Position numbers and translations under genes: made by a program. DNA of 64,000 nt. Origin: Sclerotinia nivalis. Lineage: Eukaryota; Ascomycota; Leotiomycetes; Helotiales; Sclerotiniaceae. Shown here piece by piece: positions 1 to 12,739 of the stretch. The notes under the pieces are model-generated. The model was not told the origin of the DNA and searched no databases. It saw nothing but the letters and a program-made list of their open reading frames with translations. How positions within the stretch are numbered: position 1 is the first letter of the stretch; every line of letters starts with the position of its first letter. The stretch spans positions 62,001 to 126,000 of the forward strand of contig JAPEIS010000015.1 in NCBI GenBank assembly GCA_029531795.1, read 5' to 3'.

Positions 1-3000
1 TAAAATGAAATTGAACAATTTTTAAAGGAATTGTGAATTGTTCAGAGCATAATAAGAAGTAAGGAAGAGAAGAATGTTGAGAAAGGAAAGAGAGTGGACA
101 AGTTAGGATGGAATAGGATGATGAAAATGAATAAGGAAGGGAACAGAAATCATAATTGACTTGAATTGGATAATTTTCCTATACATTAGCATACCATTGA
201 CTCGTTCAAACAATAAAATTGATCGAGTTATATTATCAATTTTGACCAATAAGAGATCATAAGAGATCATAACCCATGCATAAGAAAGAGAAGGGAGGGA
301 CTCATTTCAATTAAAACCAAATATAGTTTAGTTCTCAATTTAATATGGTATAGTATATCAGTAAATGTTCAAATTTGAATGGGATATCAGATATCAGATA
401 GGGAAATACTTGTGAATCAGATACATGGAATCGTTCCTTTCCTATAATTGATTTCCCGCTAGTACCTCTCTTAGTTTCTTCTCCCCTTAAACAGATATCA
501 ACAAGTCATCCGCTATCAAATAAGTCGTGCGCTATTGTGGTAGTTTCGCCCCTAGAACGCCTTCAAGACCATTTCTACTCTGCAAGCACTGAAGTATTTA
601 TTTATTTTGGGATTCATAGCATTGGAAGACATATTGGTTGTACAACATTAGAAAAATCAGAAACATCAGAAACATCAGAAACATCTCATCAAAAATCATC
701 AGATGAAATCTCAAATCTCTTATTCAAGATATGATGAAAGCGCAGAATGAAAAGAGGAAGTTATTCCTATCTCTCATGAATTAATAAAAAGTCAAAGATA
801 TCCAAGTACGGTTACTCTGCAGTGCAAGCACCCAAAATAAGGCGAGGCAATGCAATTCCAAGGCCCCTGGCTCGGACCCTTCAGACGCGGACAACGATCT
901 ATGTATGTATCATGAAGTACCTACTCTACGCTTCCAAGAGTTAAAGTCCTTGTGCTGCGATACATTTGTATCAAGCGTCATGATATCGAATCACTCTTCA
1001 CTTTAATCATCACAGCCTACCATCATCAACTACCTAGGTAAGATGACGAATCCTCCATAGCCGCGGCGCATATGTTGTGACATATCAGCAATCCAAACTT
1101 AGATACAACTATACCATATATAAATAACAAACAAACAAAGAACTCTGCCCTTCTCAGCATTCAACTCCGTAGATACTATTATTTCACCAAAAGCGCCAAT
1201 ACTATATATGTTCTAGACTTTAGCACAGCAAAAAATGTTCCTCACGGACCGAAATCCATCACCTCTATCCTCCGTATAGACTCTCAGAGCACAAAATTAC
1301 GATAAAGTACGTATGGAGAAGAACAGCACATCCACTCCATACGATATGCATATATGGATCTCGCATCGAATTCGTGGTTAATCATCATTCATCAATTCAG
1401 GGTCCAACTCCATCAGCGATCTTCCCAAAAACCACTCATGGTTCACGATTCCTGCATGCGATTAGCATAAAACTTCCATTTCTACCCACCGACTTTTCCA
1501 TTTCGGTTACCTTAGGTACAGTACGTTCGCACCGGTATGGGTATTCTCTAGCGATCATGCGAGCACCAAAAAAAATTATATTCTCCGATGGATGTCCCCA
1601 TTCATTTATCGTTTTAATACTCTATCGTATTTATTTTTCAAGAGTCATCTCCTCAGGTTCATCCAATCATTGATGTGAAAATTTCATGGAACCTCGATCC
1701 ATTTCATAAATTCATCTCAACAAAACCTTTCCCCTCGCTCTCCCTTTCAGCCCCAAATTTATGCCATCTCAAAGAACAGATCTCATATCAGAGTTCGGCC
1801 CCACGTACAGTTTTTGGCATAGGGTTACTGCACCTAAGCGCCGGAAGATTTAGGTATTGCTGATATAATACTCGTGCCTACTTACGATTACATGGCTAGG
1901 TACTTACAGGCTACATACCTCGGACCCCAAGATGCAGCCCTGGATTCATTCCCAGGACATGAGGTCGTACATTACGACATGTCACACTGATATGTCACTT
2001 AGGTATCTTGAGATGTACTTCGGATGGAAGGACATTAGACAATTCGTACTTGTCGATATTCAACGTTCTCCTAGAATCCCTTGCATCTCAACGCGTTTAT
2101 CTGCCCATTTGGACCATCAAATCAAAGCACATCTTTGTTATGCGTATGGGATACTAACTATATCTGATCCCCATCAAAACACTATTCCTATGCATCTTAG
2201 GAGTCTCAGCTACACACGCAGCTCCATCCTTTTCCCAATAATCCTTCGCTTCCACACACCTTCCATTCTTCCAGAACAAATCCCACAGCCAGCCCGTACG
2301 AGCATACCACCATCCCGTCTCGAAACACACCATCAAAACACCGAATCATAACACCCAACACAAAGCCTCAATAAGATCCCCAAGGAATTCCCCAATCTAC
2401 CTACCATTCTATCTGCTATCCGCCATCGTGCCATCCCAATCCCTCCTTCCTCCCTCCCTTAGTCCACCTAGCTCATCCGAGCCAATAGGTCCGAGCTCTT
2501 TTAGGTATTTATGAAACGACCATCTTTCGTACTAATTAGTACTTCCCACGCCACTGTAAACAGGACCCTGAAGTCTAGAAGACCTAAAGATATATCCGAC
2601 ACAATCTACCGTAGAAGTTTGTTGAGTTTAATCGTAAAGGGGAATTTTGTAGTTATGTGGGGTTATATGAAGATTCGTTGTGTTTCTCGGGGAGTTGAGT
2701 CTATTAGTGAGATTATATGTATACTTCTTCCCCTCTTCGAATAGTTCGCTGTATATCAATAACAGTAAACATACCGATTCTAAGTATCTAAAATAAACGC
2801 ATCACATTACATAAAAGCTCAAATCTGCCGTCCATCCCCACGGATGTCATCTCAACATACATACCCCTTCACCACTTTAGAGATAGGACTGCCAAACTAG
2901 TACCACCATTCATCATATCTTCGCTGAACATTCAAATCACGGCATGCATGTGAAATATTCGATGGATATAAAATCAGATGATCTATCATTCTTTCACATA

Positions 3001-3101
3001 TCACTCTACTAAAACTTAATCTGCTTGTTCTACTACCAACATCATCCATTCATCCCAACCACGCAAGTTTATTTCTTTATCAATCGGGTAAACTTGTTTC
3101 T
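1..3101. other. Gene-free stretch
   Basis: I see no supportable gene here. Open frames on both strands are short, lack conserved motifs and mostly lack convincing ATG starts. The DNA is moderately AT-rich. The last part probably holds the 3' UTR of the asparaginyl-tRNA synthetase gene. Confidence 0.6.
657..690. repeat. Short 9-bp tandem repeat
   Basis: About three copies of a 9-bp unit reading roughly ATCAGAAAC. It is a simple-sequence tract in non-coding DNA. Confidence 0.7.
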
Positions 3102-4932
3102 CTAAGGCTTGCAACGGCCCATGAATCTTGGGTACAAACAACATGTACGGACTGAATGCTGTTTACAGATCCAGGCGATGAATCTCTCAAGACCTAATCC
3201 GTAACCACCGTGAGGGGATGTACCATACCTATCTATTGTTAGTTTCGTCTATTCGAGATGTATATTAAAAATGTAAAGGTGAGGAAAAAGAAATAACATA
3301 CTTTCTCTGTTCAGTATACCAGTAGTACTCTTTAGGACTGATTCCCTCTCTCTCATAAGCAGCCATCAATTCTTCATAACCTTCCATTCTCATACTACCT
3401 CCAACAATCTCACCAACACCTGGCATCAAAACATCAACACTCTCTGTAACTCTTGGATCTTGAGGATCTTTCTTCATGTAGAAAGCTTTGATTTCAACTG
3501 GGAAATGTGTGAGAAGAATGGGCAAGTTAATGATATCAGTCATTTTCCTCTCGGCTGCTTCAGCAATATCATCGCCGAATACATGTGGGTTACCCTCTTC
3601 GTTAAGGATAGGAGGATCTTGAGCGTTGAGCCAGTCAATGGCATCTGTATAGCGCATACGTTTGAATGGGTGGGCTGGAGCTTGGAACTCTGGGTTAAGT
3701 TCTTTGATATATCCGGCGATTTCTGGATCGGCCATAATTGTGCCAATAACGGTGCTGATCATCTCCTCCAAATGATCGAGAAGGTCTTCGAAATCAATAA
3801 AATCCAATTCAGCCTCAACGTGTGTGTACTCGGACAAATGACGACGTGTCAGTGACTTTTCAGCACGGAAGGACTTTTCGATACAGTAAACGTTGCCAAG
3901 ACTTGGAATGCCGGTCTCGAGGTAAAGTTGAGATGATTGAGTAAGGTATGTCTTCTCTCCATAGTAGTCCAATTCAAACAAAGTCGAACCTCCTTCAACT
4001 TGTGTTTGAACGAATGCAGGTGGACTAATCTTGGTGAAGTACATCTCCTTGTATGCCTTCGCGAAAGCCCATTCGACTGCGGAACGAACCTTCATAACTG
4101 AAGAAGCAGTGTCTCCACGGAGGACAAGGTGACGGTTGTCCAACATTGAAGACTCCCACTGATCTTGTTGATGAGAGATTTTGTTGGTGATGGCATCTGC
4201 ATCAGATGGGGATCTGCCAATAACTTTGTAGTAATCAACGTGTAATTCGCGGTCATCTGGAGCCGATTGACCAGCAGGGACCTTTCGCATTTCTCCGTAA
4301 AGGGTTAGAGAAGTACCTTGCGCGAAAGTAAGAGCATCATATGTCTTGGTAAGATCGCCTTGCAAGATACATTGTAAATGTCCATATCCATCTACCAATG
4401 TAATGAAGGTAGCTTGTTTTTGTTCTCTCAATCTGTGAATGCGACCTGAAACCTTAACACGAATACCCTTCTTTTCGCCCTCACCCAATTCAATATCTTT
4501 GCGCCCAATCTTTATTTTAACTGCTGCTGGCAACGAAGGATCTTCGGTAAGAACAATCTTTTTCGAATCCTCGAGTGTCTTGAGTCTAGCATCATCCTTC
4601 TCCTTCTCTGCAGCAGCCATCTGTTGTTGTTTCACAAGCTTCTTCTTGTGTGCATCCAAAGCATTTTGAGCTTTCTTAATAGCAGCTTTAGCTGGTTCCT
4701 TCCATACCAATCTCTCCGCTGGATCTCCATCTGCACTAACGGCACCAGTTGTTGAGGATCTCGATTGATATTTTCCTCCCTCGCTACCACCATGTTGAAT
4801 ATAGGCGTATGCTAAAGACTTGTATGGTTTGCTTTCAGCACCAGTTGCTGTTTGATCATCTTGACCAACATCGGTGTCGATATAAATTGCGTCCATCTTT
4901 GTTCTTTCTGCGAGTTCTTGAAGTGCGGCCAT
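3102..4932 (-). CDS. DED81: Asparaginyl-tRNA synthetase, cytoplasmic
   Basis: Class II aminoacyl-tRNA synthetase that charges tRNA-Asn in the cytosol. Two exons: 4932-3302 and 3228-3102. The 73-nt intron has a GTATGT donor, and the phase-2 join gives 585 aa. A charged, Lys-rich N-terminal extension with coiled-coil character (about residues 80-125) precedes the OB-fold anticodon-binding domain (about 157-240). The catalytic core follows. Motif 2 is visible as FRAE plus [14 protein letters not shown] near 354-374. Motif 3 (GYGLGLERF) is encoded by the second exon, so reading through the intron would lose an essential motif. The protein ends [13 protein letters not shown], the usual eukaryotic cytosolic AsnRS ending. 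No mitochondrial presequence is seen at the chosen ATG. It is divergent from DNA ligase I. Family identity is very secure; the intron is inferred from frame and motif 3. Confidence 0.95.
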
Positions 4933-5588
4933 AATTGTCGCGTGGGTTGATTTGATTGTTCAAAATTGTTTGGGAATTTTGAAGGGAATGCAGGTAGGTA
5001 ATGTTTTGGTGGGGGAATCAATTTGTGAGTCAGAAAGGGAATTGAGAAAGCTGGCTGATAAGGCCGATAAGGGATAAGGGGATAAATTCACGGGTGTTTC
5101 CTTTATCAAATTGGTGGGCGGAATCTAACAAAATGACCAGGTACCAAAAAGTAATTTACGCGGTCGCGTAAAGCTAAGTAATAAGTTTTCAAGGTTAATT
5201 CACGCGTAGCTTGAATTTCAGTAACGCGACGGGCTGCCTAGAATTTATTAGAGATCAATGATAGAACACGTTCAGAACGTGGACCTCGAGAAAAACCCCA
5301 ATTCATACCATAATATTGTATGTATCGTATGCAAATAAACTTATAGTTGTTCAGTTCAAATATATGCAAAACACCATTAAAGCTATAATTCACGACAATT
5401 CCCAATTCCTCGCCTCTCGTTGACATTACTTTACTTTTTCTACAAAAACTTCGATACTTGCGCGCAATTGGCTAAGACACTTCAATTCCCCTGCAGCCAC
5501 ATAAGTCAACATTGTGGCTTCACGGAGGCTTCTTCTTCCTGTAGTGGGCAACCTACACGCTTCTCTATTCATCCGAACGTTTTGCGCA
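4933..5588. promoter_or_regulatory. Divergent promoter region
   Basis: This 656-bp spacer lies between the starts of the asparaginyl-tRNA synthetase gene (leftward) and the DNA ligase gene (rightward), so it must hold both promoters. An MluI-like ACGCGT near 5201 and GCGCGCAATT near 5461 could be MBF-type cell-cycle elements, which would suit a replication ligase. That is inference only. Confidence 0.4.
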
Positions 5589-8500
5589 ATGCCTCCAAAG
5601 CAGGCGACACTGGGGTATGTTAAAGATTCACAAACTACGTTGGGGTTCGTTCTTGTCTAGTATGTAGAAATAATTTTGCTGATGGTTTTATAATGAAAGC
5701 AAGTTCTTTGGCCAACCTAAGGGTGCGCCTGCGAAGCAATCAAAACTCTCTTTTTCTTCCAAGTCGAATTCAAGCAAGCCGCCGACAGGCTCTTCATCCG
5801 CCTCAGAAGAGAATCAAGATGTAGAGATGAAGGATGGGGAGTCCCATGTGGATAATAAACATACAGTCAAAAAGGAAGAAGGATCTGATGCTAAGGGAAA
5901 AGTAAAGAAGGAAAATGTAAAGCAGGAGAAAGGTTGGTCTATGCAGGTAGCTACAGCGCATTCAGTCCAAGAAGCTAAGAAGATCCGCAAACACAGGTGT
6001 TAAGAGGTCGAGGTCGCCTAGTCCGAAACTCTCAGCGAAGACTAAAGCTATAAAACTCGAGGAGGAAGTCAAGGAGGAAGAGGAGGAGGATGATGAAGAA
6101 CCCATTGTGAAGAAGCCTCGAAGAGCTGGAAATGCTCAAGCAAAAGAGAAGAAACCTTCACCAAAGACCACCGCCACAAAACCCAGGATAAAATCCGAAC
6201 CAGAATCATCCCCAAAGGAAGACGCTTCGAAGAATATGTCACCGCCACCAAAGCGTGGTAAGAAGGCTAAAGTGGTAGAAGAAGGAGACGAGGACGAGGT
6301 TGAGGGAACAGCGCCATCACCTAAACCGGCAAAACGCCGAGACTCAAATGTATCTAAATCAGCGTCAGAATCAGAAATTGAGGAGGACTTGGAATCCAGT
6401 GGAGACGAGAAACCAGAAGTAGCTGCCAAAGCTAGAGAGAAGATCCAAACAACATTGAAATCCAAGGGCAAAGACCCATATCCGGATTGGAAAGCAGGAG
6501 AGCCAGTACCATATGCTGCTCTTTGTACAACTTTCTCATTGGTTGAGATGACGACTAAGAGATTGATTATTACGGCTCATTGTTCGCTATTCCTCCGTCA
6601 AGTACTTCGTCTCACCCCTGATGATCTTTTACCTACTGTCCTTTTGATGATCAACAAGTTGGCTGCAGACTATGCTGGAATTGAGTTGGGCATCGGTGAA
6701 TCACTGATTATGAAGGCTATTGGAGAATCGACTGGACGAAATTTGAGCGTCATCAAGAACGATCAGAAGGAAATTGGTGATCTTGGACTTGTGGCAGTCA
6801 AGAGCAGATCGAATCAGCCTGTGATGTTTAAGCCGAAGCCATTAACAGTCAGAGGTGTTTTGAAGAGCCTGATAGATATTGCTACAGTGCAAGGCAACGG
6901 TGCTCAGGGGCGGAAGGTCGATGGCATTAAGAAGTTACTTTCCGCAGCTGACGCACATTCTGCAGGTAAAGTTGACATAACTAAGGATAAAGGTGGAGCG
7001 AGCGAAGCAAAGTACATAGTTCGTTTCCTCGAGGGAAAACTTCGTCTTGGATTGGCGGAGAAGACTGTTCTCGTATCTCTGGCTCAGGCAATGGTATGTC
7101 ATGAGATTGAGGCAAAAGGATCTGGCAAGGTTCCAAGTACAGAACAATTGGCCAAGGGAGAGTCAATATTGAAAGCTGTTCATAGGTATGTTGGATTTTA
7201 TGATAGATGGTATAGCTACTGACGAAATTTAGCTCCCTTCCTAGTTACGATGTGATCATTCCAGCAATGTTAGAGCATGGAATCTTCAACCTGAAAGATA
7301 ACTGCAAGCTACAGCCTGGTGTACCATTGAAGCCTATGTTAGCCAAGCCTACAAAAGCAATCACGGAAGTTCTTGATCGATTTGAGAATCAAACATTCAC
7401 TTGTGAATACAAATATGATGGAGAAAGAGCTCAGATACATTATATCGCTAAGGATTCTCCTAAACAGTATCTTGGTGCTACCCCTGCTGCAGCAAAACCC
7501 TCTACCGGTGGTCTTGCTGCTATATTCTCGCGGAACTCTGAGGATCTGTCCAAGAAGTATCCAGATATTCTTGGCAAATTGAACACATGGGTCAAAGAAG
7601 ATACCAAGAGTTTTGTCCTTGATTGCGAAACTGTTGCTTGGGATATGGTTGAAAAGAAAGTCTTACCTTTTCAACAACTCATGACACGAAAGAAGAAGGA
7701 TGTCAAAGTTGAAGATGTTAAGGTCAAAGTCTGTGTATTTGCATTCGATTTGCTTTTCTTGAATGGCGAAGCAGTTGTTGAGAAATCATTACGAGAGCGC
7801 CGTGCACTTCTCCATGAGGCTTTCCAACCTGTTGAAGGCGAATTCCAATTCGCTACCAGTATGAATGGTCAAGAAATCGATGAGATCCAGACATTCTTAG
7901 ACGAGAGTGTTAAAGCATCTTGTGAAGGACTGATGGTAAAGATGTTGGATGGTACAGAGAGTGGTTATGAGCCCAGTAAGCGAAGTAGGAATTGGCTCAA
8001 GGTATACTTACCCTCATTCATATTTTATTTCCTTTCCCTTTGTAGTAACAGCCTCCTTAGATAAAAAAAGATTATCTCTCTGGTATCGGCGACTCCCTCG
8101 ATCTTGTGGTCCTAGGCGCCTACTATGGCAGAGGAAAACGTACCTCCGTCTATGGAGCTTTCCTCCTCGCCTGCCATAACCCACAAACCGACACTTACGA
8201 AACTATCTGTAACATCGGAACCGGATTCAGCGAACAAGTTCTCGAAGAACTCCACGCTCAACTCTCTGCTATCGTTATCGACCGCCCTAAACCCTTCTAC
8301 TCCCATTCATCAGGAAATCAACATCAACCTGATGTATGGTTCGAACCTAAATATGTATGGGAAGTTAAGACGGCCGATTTAACGCTAAGTCCGAGGTATA
8401 AGGCAGGCTGTAAGGAAGGTGTCGACAAGGGTGGAGAAAAGGGCATTTCACTCAGATTCCCAAGATTCATCAAAATTCGAGATGATAAGAAACCCGATAT

Positions 8501-8597
8501 GGCGACGAGTAGTAGACAGGTGGCGGAAATGTATAGAAAGCAGGAGAGTGTTACGAAGAGTAAGGGACCGAGTGCAGATGATGATTTTGAGTATTAG
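5589..8597 (+). CDS. CDC9: DNA ligase I (ATP-dependent replicative ligase)
   Basis: Seals Okazaki fragments and repair nicks in the nucleus. Five exons: 5589-5614, 5700-5932, 5997-7185, 7233-8001 and 8061-8597, giving 917 aa with all phases consistent. The first exon is only 26 bp. Joined to exon 2 it makes the PCNA-binding PIP box QATLGKFF at residues 5-12, split by intron 1. A long Lys/Glu/Ser/Pro-rich disordered region follows (to about residue 270), typical of Cdc9/LIG1 N-termini. Then come the ligase N-terminal domain and the nucleotidyltransferase domain with motif I KYDGER (catalytic Lys about residue 543). The OB-fold contains DYLSGIGDSLDLVVLG. Intron 2 uses a less usual GTTGGT donor. 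Antisense frames in exon 3 are shadows of low-complexity codons. Identity is certain; intron 2 is the least certain join. Confidence 0.95.
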
Positions 8598-9176
8598 CCT
8601 CCGAGATAGAAGGAGAGTGGGAGGATATTGGCTGTCTATGTGCTACTTATAGAATTGCGAACTGGTGCCGTTGAAATAAGTGGTGACCGGCAGGCAGGAT
8701 GTAGGCGCCAGGGGAAAATATATTTGCATTGTACGATATGAGATGAGATGAGGTTTGCGATATGGCTAGAGTTATAGATACTTGGCATATTATAACGCTA
8801 GCTGAGTAGCATTTACAATTACATATATTTCCAATCTCAAAAATTTATGCACGCGTTGTCGTTATTCGCCGTCGGGGTTTGTGGGATTATTATGGAGATT
8901 ACTAGGAGTAGATGGATCTCGACGTATCTGTTAGAATTGAAGAATCGAGATTATTGTTAATAGTATTCTGTGCTGCATTCGTTAATTATCCATGAGCTAT
9001 TATATTAGCACTCCTCTCGCCCTTGACTTCCGTTTAACCTTTGATAGAGTGTCGAATAACACAAATAATACATTTTCGATCCATGATTAATAAGTAAACG
9101 AACAAACATTAAATATATGTACTACCAAAGTATCGTAATCTTACATCGAAACCCATGGTAAAAGTTCCGTCGTGTA
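8598..9176. other. Intergenic, ligase 3' flank
   Basis: No gene seen. It holds the 3' UTR of DNA ligase I and AT-rich DNA leading into the 11-bp minisatellite. Confidence 0.6.
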
Positions 9177-9280
9177 TATTATCATATCATTATCATATCA
9201 TTATCATATCATTATCATATCATTATCATATCATTATCATATCATTATCATATCATTATCATATCATTATCATATCATTA
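9177..9280. repeat. 11-bp minisatellite, left part
   Basis: A near-perfect tandem array of about nine copies of TTATCATATCA. It stops exactly at the left end of the DNA transposon and resumes at 16760 after its right end, so the transposon inserted into the array. The repeat is rich in TA dinucleotides, the target of this transposon class. Confidence 0.95.
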
Positions 9281-9340
9281 ACGTGGTTTATCAGTGGGTC
9301 GGCCATATCAGTGGGTCGGCCACTTTTACCTCGAATTATT
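9281..9340 (+). repeat. Left terminal inverted repeat
   Basis: 60 bp, an exact inverted match to 16700-16759. It contains two adjacent copies of a 17-bp unit (TATCAGTGGGTCGGCCA) at 9289-9305 and 9306-9322, which look like duplicated transposase-binding sites. Confidence 0.95.
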
Positions 9341-10411
9341 GATTTAAAGCTATATTATTCAACAAAAACTAAATCAATTGATTGAAACTATTAAGAATCT
9401 AATAATCTAGAATCAATTATACTATTTTGATAAGTTCTTGAATTGTGACCAGTCTTTCCACATTTACTACAGCATCGATTAGAAGATACTTTCCTATTAG
9501 AATTCCCCCCATTTTGATACTCGTTGTATTGAATCTGAATATCAATCTCTTATTGAAATAATATATCTTCAGTTTTTTATCCGGTAAGTACTCTTCCATT
9601 GCATAATTAAATCTTTTTAGCGCATCGACGTTTGCTTAATACTACATTTGCTTTCCGAAGTATACGATTCTCTGCATTTAAAAGAGTATTCTCATAAACT
9701 AATCTTTCTATACCTTTAACTAAAACTAATACAGTTTCGAATATAGATATAGAGAAACTTAATTGATAACAAACCATTCAAGATTTTACTAAAATCGATT
9801 ATAAAAGAACTTCAATTGAATTGTAAAGTATTTGAGAGATCCAAAAGTCTAGATCGACGAGTAGAGGAGTAGATGTACAAATCCGAATATCTAATTTTGA
9901 AAGTATAGCTTGAGGATCAAATGGTATTAGATCTGCTCCTCGGAAACCAGCTTTTATATTCTAAGTTGTGATTGATTGTTGATATACAGCTTTAAAAGCT
10001 ATAAAGAATTCAACCTTAGTAATATAGTTGATATGAGCTTTAATAAATCCATCAATTTGACAACCATATACCCGTTTCAATACACCAAAATAGCCAACAT
10101 CAAATAGTTAAATTAAATAACTTGAATACAATAATAATCTTATACATATAATATTATTTACCTTACAATATAACTGAAAAAATATCGATTCGTAACTTTC
10201 GTACCCATCTAGTACTAGCATTCGATATTTGCCCTTCGTTCGATGAATTGTATACTTATCGAAATGCTTTATCCATTCCAATCCCGTCTCATTATTCGTC
10301 CATCCATTGAAAATAGATTTAATAATCCAATCTGCAGGAAAACCACTTTCCGTATACCAATTAGAAAGATAATATTGTCCTTGAACCACCAAAAATGAAA
10401 GTATAGTTTCC

Positions 10412-10624
10412 TGTCACGGGGTCCCCGTATATGGTATACGGAGACCGCTCGGGTTCCGACCCATAGGAGTCGGACCTCGGATAAGTGTAGGCTAGCCCCG
10501 GTCGGGGCTAACGCTATATATAAATATATTTAAGGAACTATTCCTTTTATAGAAACGTAACTCTTCGAGCTATGTTTTATTAATAAAAGTGATTTCTGTT
10601 GTTCTGTTTGTTGTCTTTGTGATA
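10412..10624 (+). repeat. Left LTR
   Basis: 213 bp, TGTCAC...GTGATA. The end was probably GTGACA before a C-to-T change. It contains a TATA-like tract (about 10514-10530), AATAAA at 10582-10587, and a GC-rich perfect hairpin: TAGCCCCG at 10493-10500 pairs with CGGGGCTA at 10503-10510. By hand alignment it differs from the right LTR at about 28 positions, all transitions, with no gaps. Confidence 0.95.
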
Positions 10625-10839
10625 TTACATAACTCCCATTTATCTGTACCAATACTTCTACGATATCGTTCTATCTGTACCCGCTTAGCCAGCCCAGCTC
10701 CCCTGAAGAATTCGCTACTATTGTAACCAACGATATCGCGATCTGGTATCATTATCTCATTTCCCTTTACGATTATAATATAAGAATAAAAACAAAAATA
10801 ATCGATCTATAATCTACAATTCAAAAGCTTACTTTCGAT

Positions 10840-11799
10840 TTGCAAATCGAGAAAACCGTATTCATACAATGGAAGGAGGAGAACGATGGGTTGATTGCCC
10901 ATTTGACTCAACTTCATCCCGTCCCCGTCGCCCCGCCTGTTTCAACCGATTCCTCGCCCCTGACGCTCGTTACGACCCCGGCCACCGCTCCTGTTCTATC
11001 GAAGCCTCAATTGAATGAGAAGATACCTGACCCTACATCGTTTGATAAAACGAAAATCGATCTTGATCGATTTGTCAATCAAATACAGAATAAAATGCAT
11101 GCCAATTCCGATCACTTTACTTCTCCACATTCCCGTCTGACTTATATAACTAGAAGATTAACTGAACCCACTACTACACAAATTCGATTATATAATATCA
11201 AAGAACAATTTGTTAAACTTATTGATTATAAGAATCTATTGCAAATACTAAAAAGAGTTTATAGAAATCAGAACAAGCAAACCAAAGCCCGGAAACTCTT
11301 GATCAATTTGAAACAAAAGAACCAATTGTTTTATATTTTCTATATTGAATTCCAAAGATTAACATTGGAAGCCGGGATAGTCGACGACAATAGTACCCTG
11401 ATTATTCTATTAGAATAAACTTTGTCGAGCGAACTGAAGAACCAGATTGTTACTGTTGAACCATTTACAAATAGCACCAATACATTCGTTGCTTTTGTAC
11501 AGATATTGAAGAATCGCCGTCTATACTTGATAAAACCAACCAATTCCGATCGCAATTCAATCGTCCCGTCGCCCTGTACTACAATTCAAAACCTGAATCC
11601 TGTTAATTATACTTTTGTTTCATCCCTGAATACTATTACCCGATCTGTTACTTCTATTACAATTATATCTACTGGAAACCCAATGGATCTCAATTCCCAA
11701 AGATATACTAATAAATACAAACAAAAGGAATACTTCCATTATAGATCGATCGATCATTATATAAAAGATTGTTTGTTCCCAGATAATCGTTTTGTATAA
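10840..11799 (+). pseudogene. Retrotransposon gag remnant
   Basis: Two consecutive frame-0 pieces (10840-11418 and 11422-11799) separated by one stop. The first has the capsid-like Retrotrans_gag region (DRFVNQIQNKMHANSDHF, then repeated Lys/Gln-rich helices ending FQRLTLEAG). The second ends in what was a CCHC zinc knuckle, now YFHYRSIDHYIKDC, with two of its Cys codons changed to Tyr. That is the expected result of G-to-A change at TGT/TGC codons. It is not functional. Confidence 0.85.
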
Positions 11800-12739
11800 G
11801 TTAGAGCTAGCTTTATTAATCCTGCCCTGTTATCTTCTGTTCTGTTTTTCATCTAGATTCAATTGTATACTATATTACTATACAATCTGTCCCCTTCCGG
11901 CTCCCCGAGTTCGGGAAACGGAACCCGCTTAACATAAATCGTTGTCAAACGAAAACCCTATACATATTATATCTATCTGTTATTGCAATTCAAAGTTTAT
12001 CTTTCATTAAAGAAACAAACAATCGAGCAAATCTAATGATATTATTTATTATTATTTTATCGATATCTAATCAATCCTATTTCATTTATATTATAGTGAA
12101 TAATAGATACAAAGGATATACTTTCGCAAATCGAAGTTGAATAGAAACTATCAAGTTTTCAATATATAAATTACCTATCCCATTCGAAATCATTAGATTC
12201 GATAGAAAAATACTGCCCGAAAACTGAATAGATCGTTATATTCTAACCGATCTACAAATCAACAATCACTATAAGAAAAAATCGAAAATCTACATTACTA
12301 AACTAATTCATTATCCGATTATCTTAGAATTGACCTAGCTAAAGAAGCACAATCCCTATATCGGATTCACATCCAATATCTTTCGTTTCGATAACAAGTT
12401 CTACCGGAAGTCCTATAATACACCTATACAACCATCGAATATCCGAACCCTATCCGATATTCCTATCAAAGCCTATCCTATTTATCTACCGTTTCATTCT
12501 GAAACACTAAAGAAAAGAGATATAACAAACGTTTCAATCCGAACTTACTCAATATACATCCATCAAAGCTACAAGATATTCCAAACTAGTATCGATTTGA
12601 TAAACCAAATTCTAAAGGAAAAAGAAAACCCTGCTCCCGAAGATCTGCTTACTGAATTCCGTTCGTAGATCGACGTATTTTCTCCACATAACACTAACAA
12701 ACTACCTCCGCACCGCCTATACGATCATGATATCCGATT

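Noticed and set aside
6136..6471. Antisense open frame within DNA ligase
   Set aside because: Shadow of the low-complexity Lys/Glu/Ser codons of the ligase N-terminal region.
9177..9280. CRISPR-like repeat array
   Set aside because: The 11-bp units are directly adjacent with no unique spacers, and the genome is fungal. It is a minisatellite.
10743..10760. TGGTATCATT word as primer-binding site
   Set aside because: Too far (about 118 bp) from the LTR end to serve as a normal PBS. The LTR boundary is fixed by the second copy.
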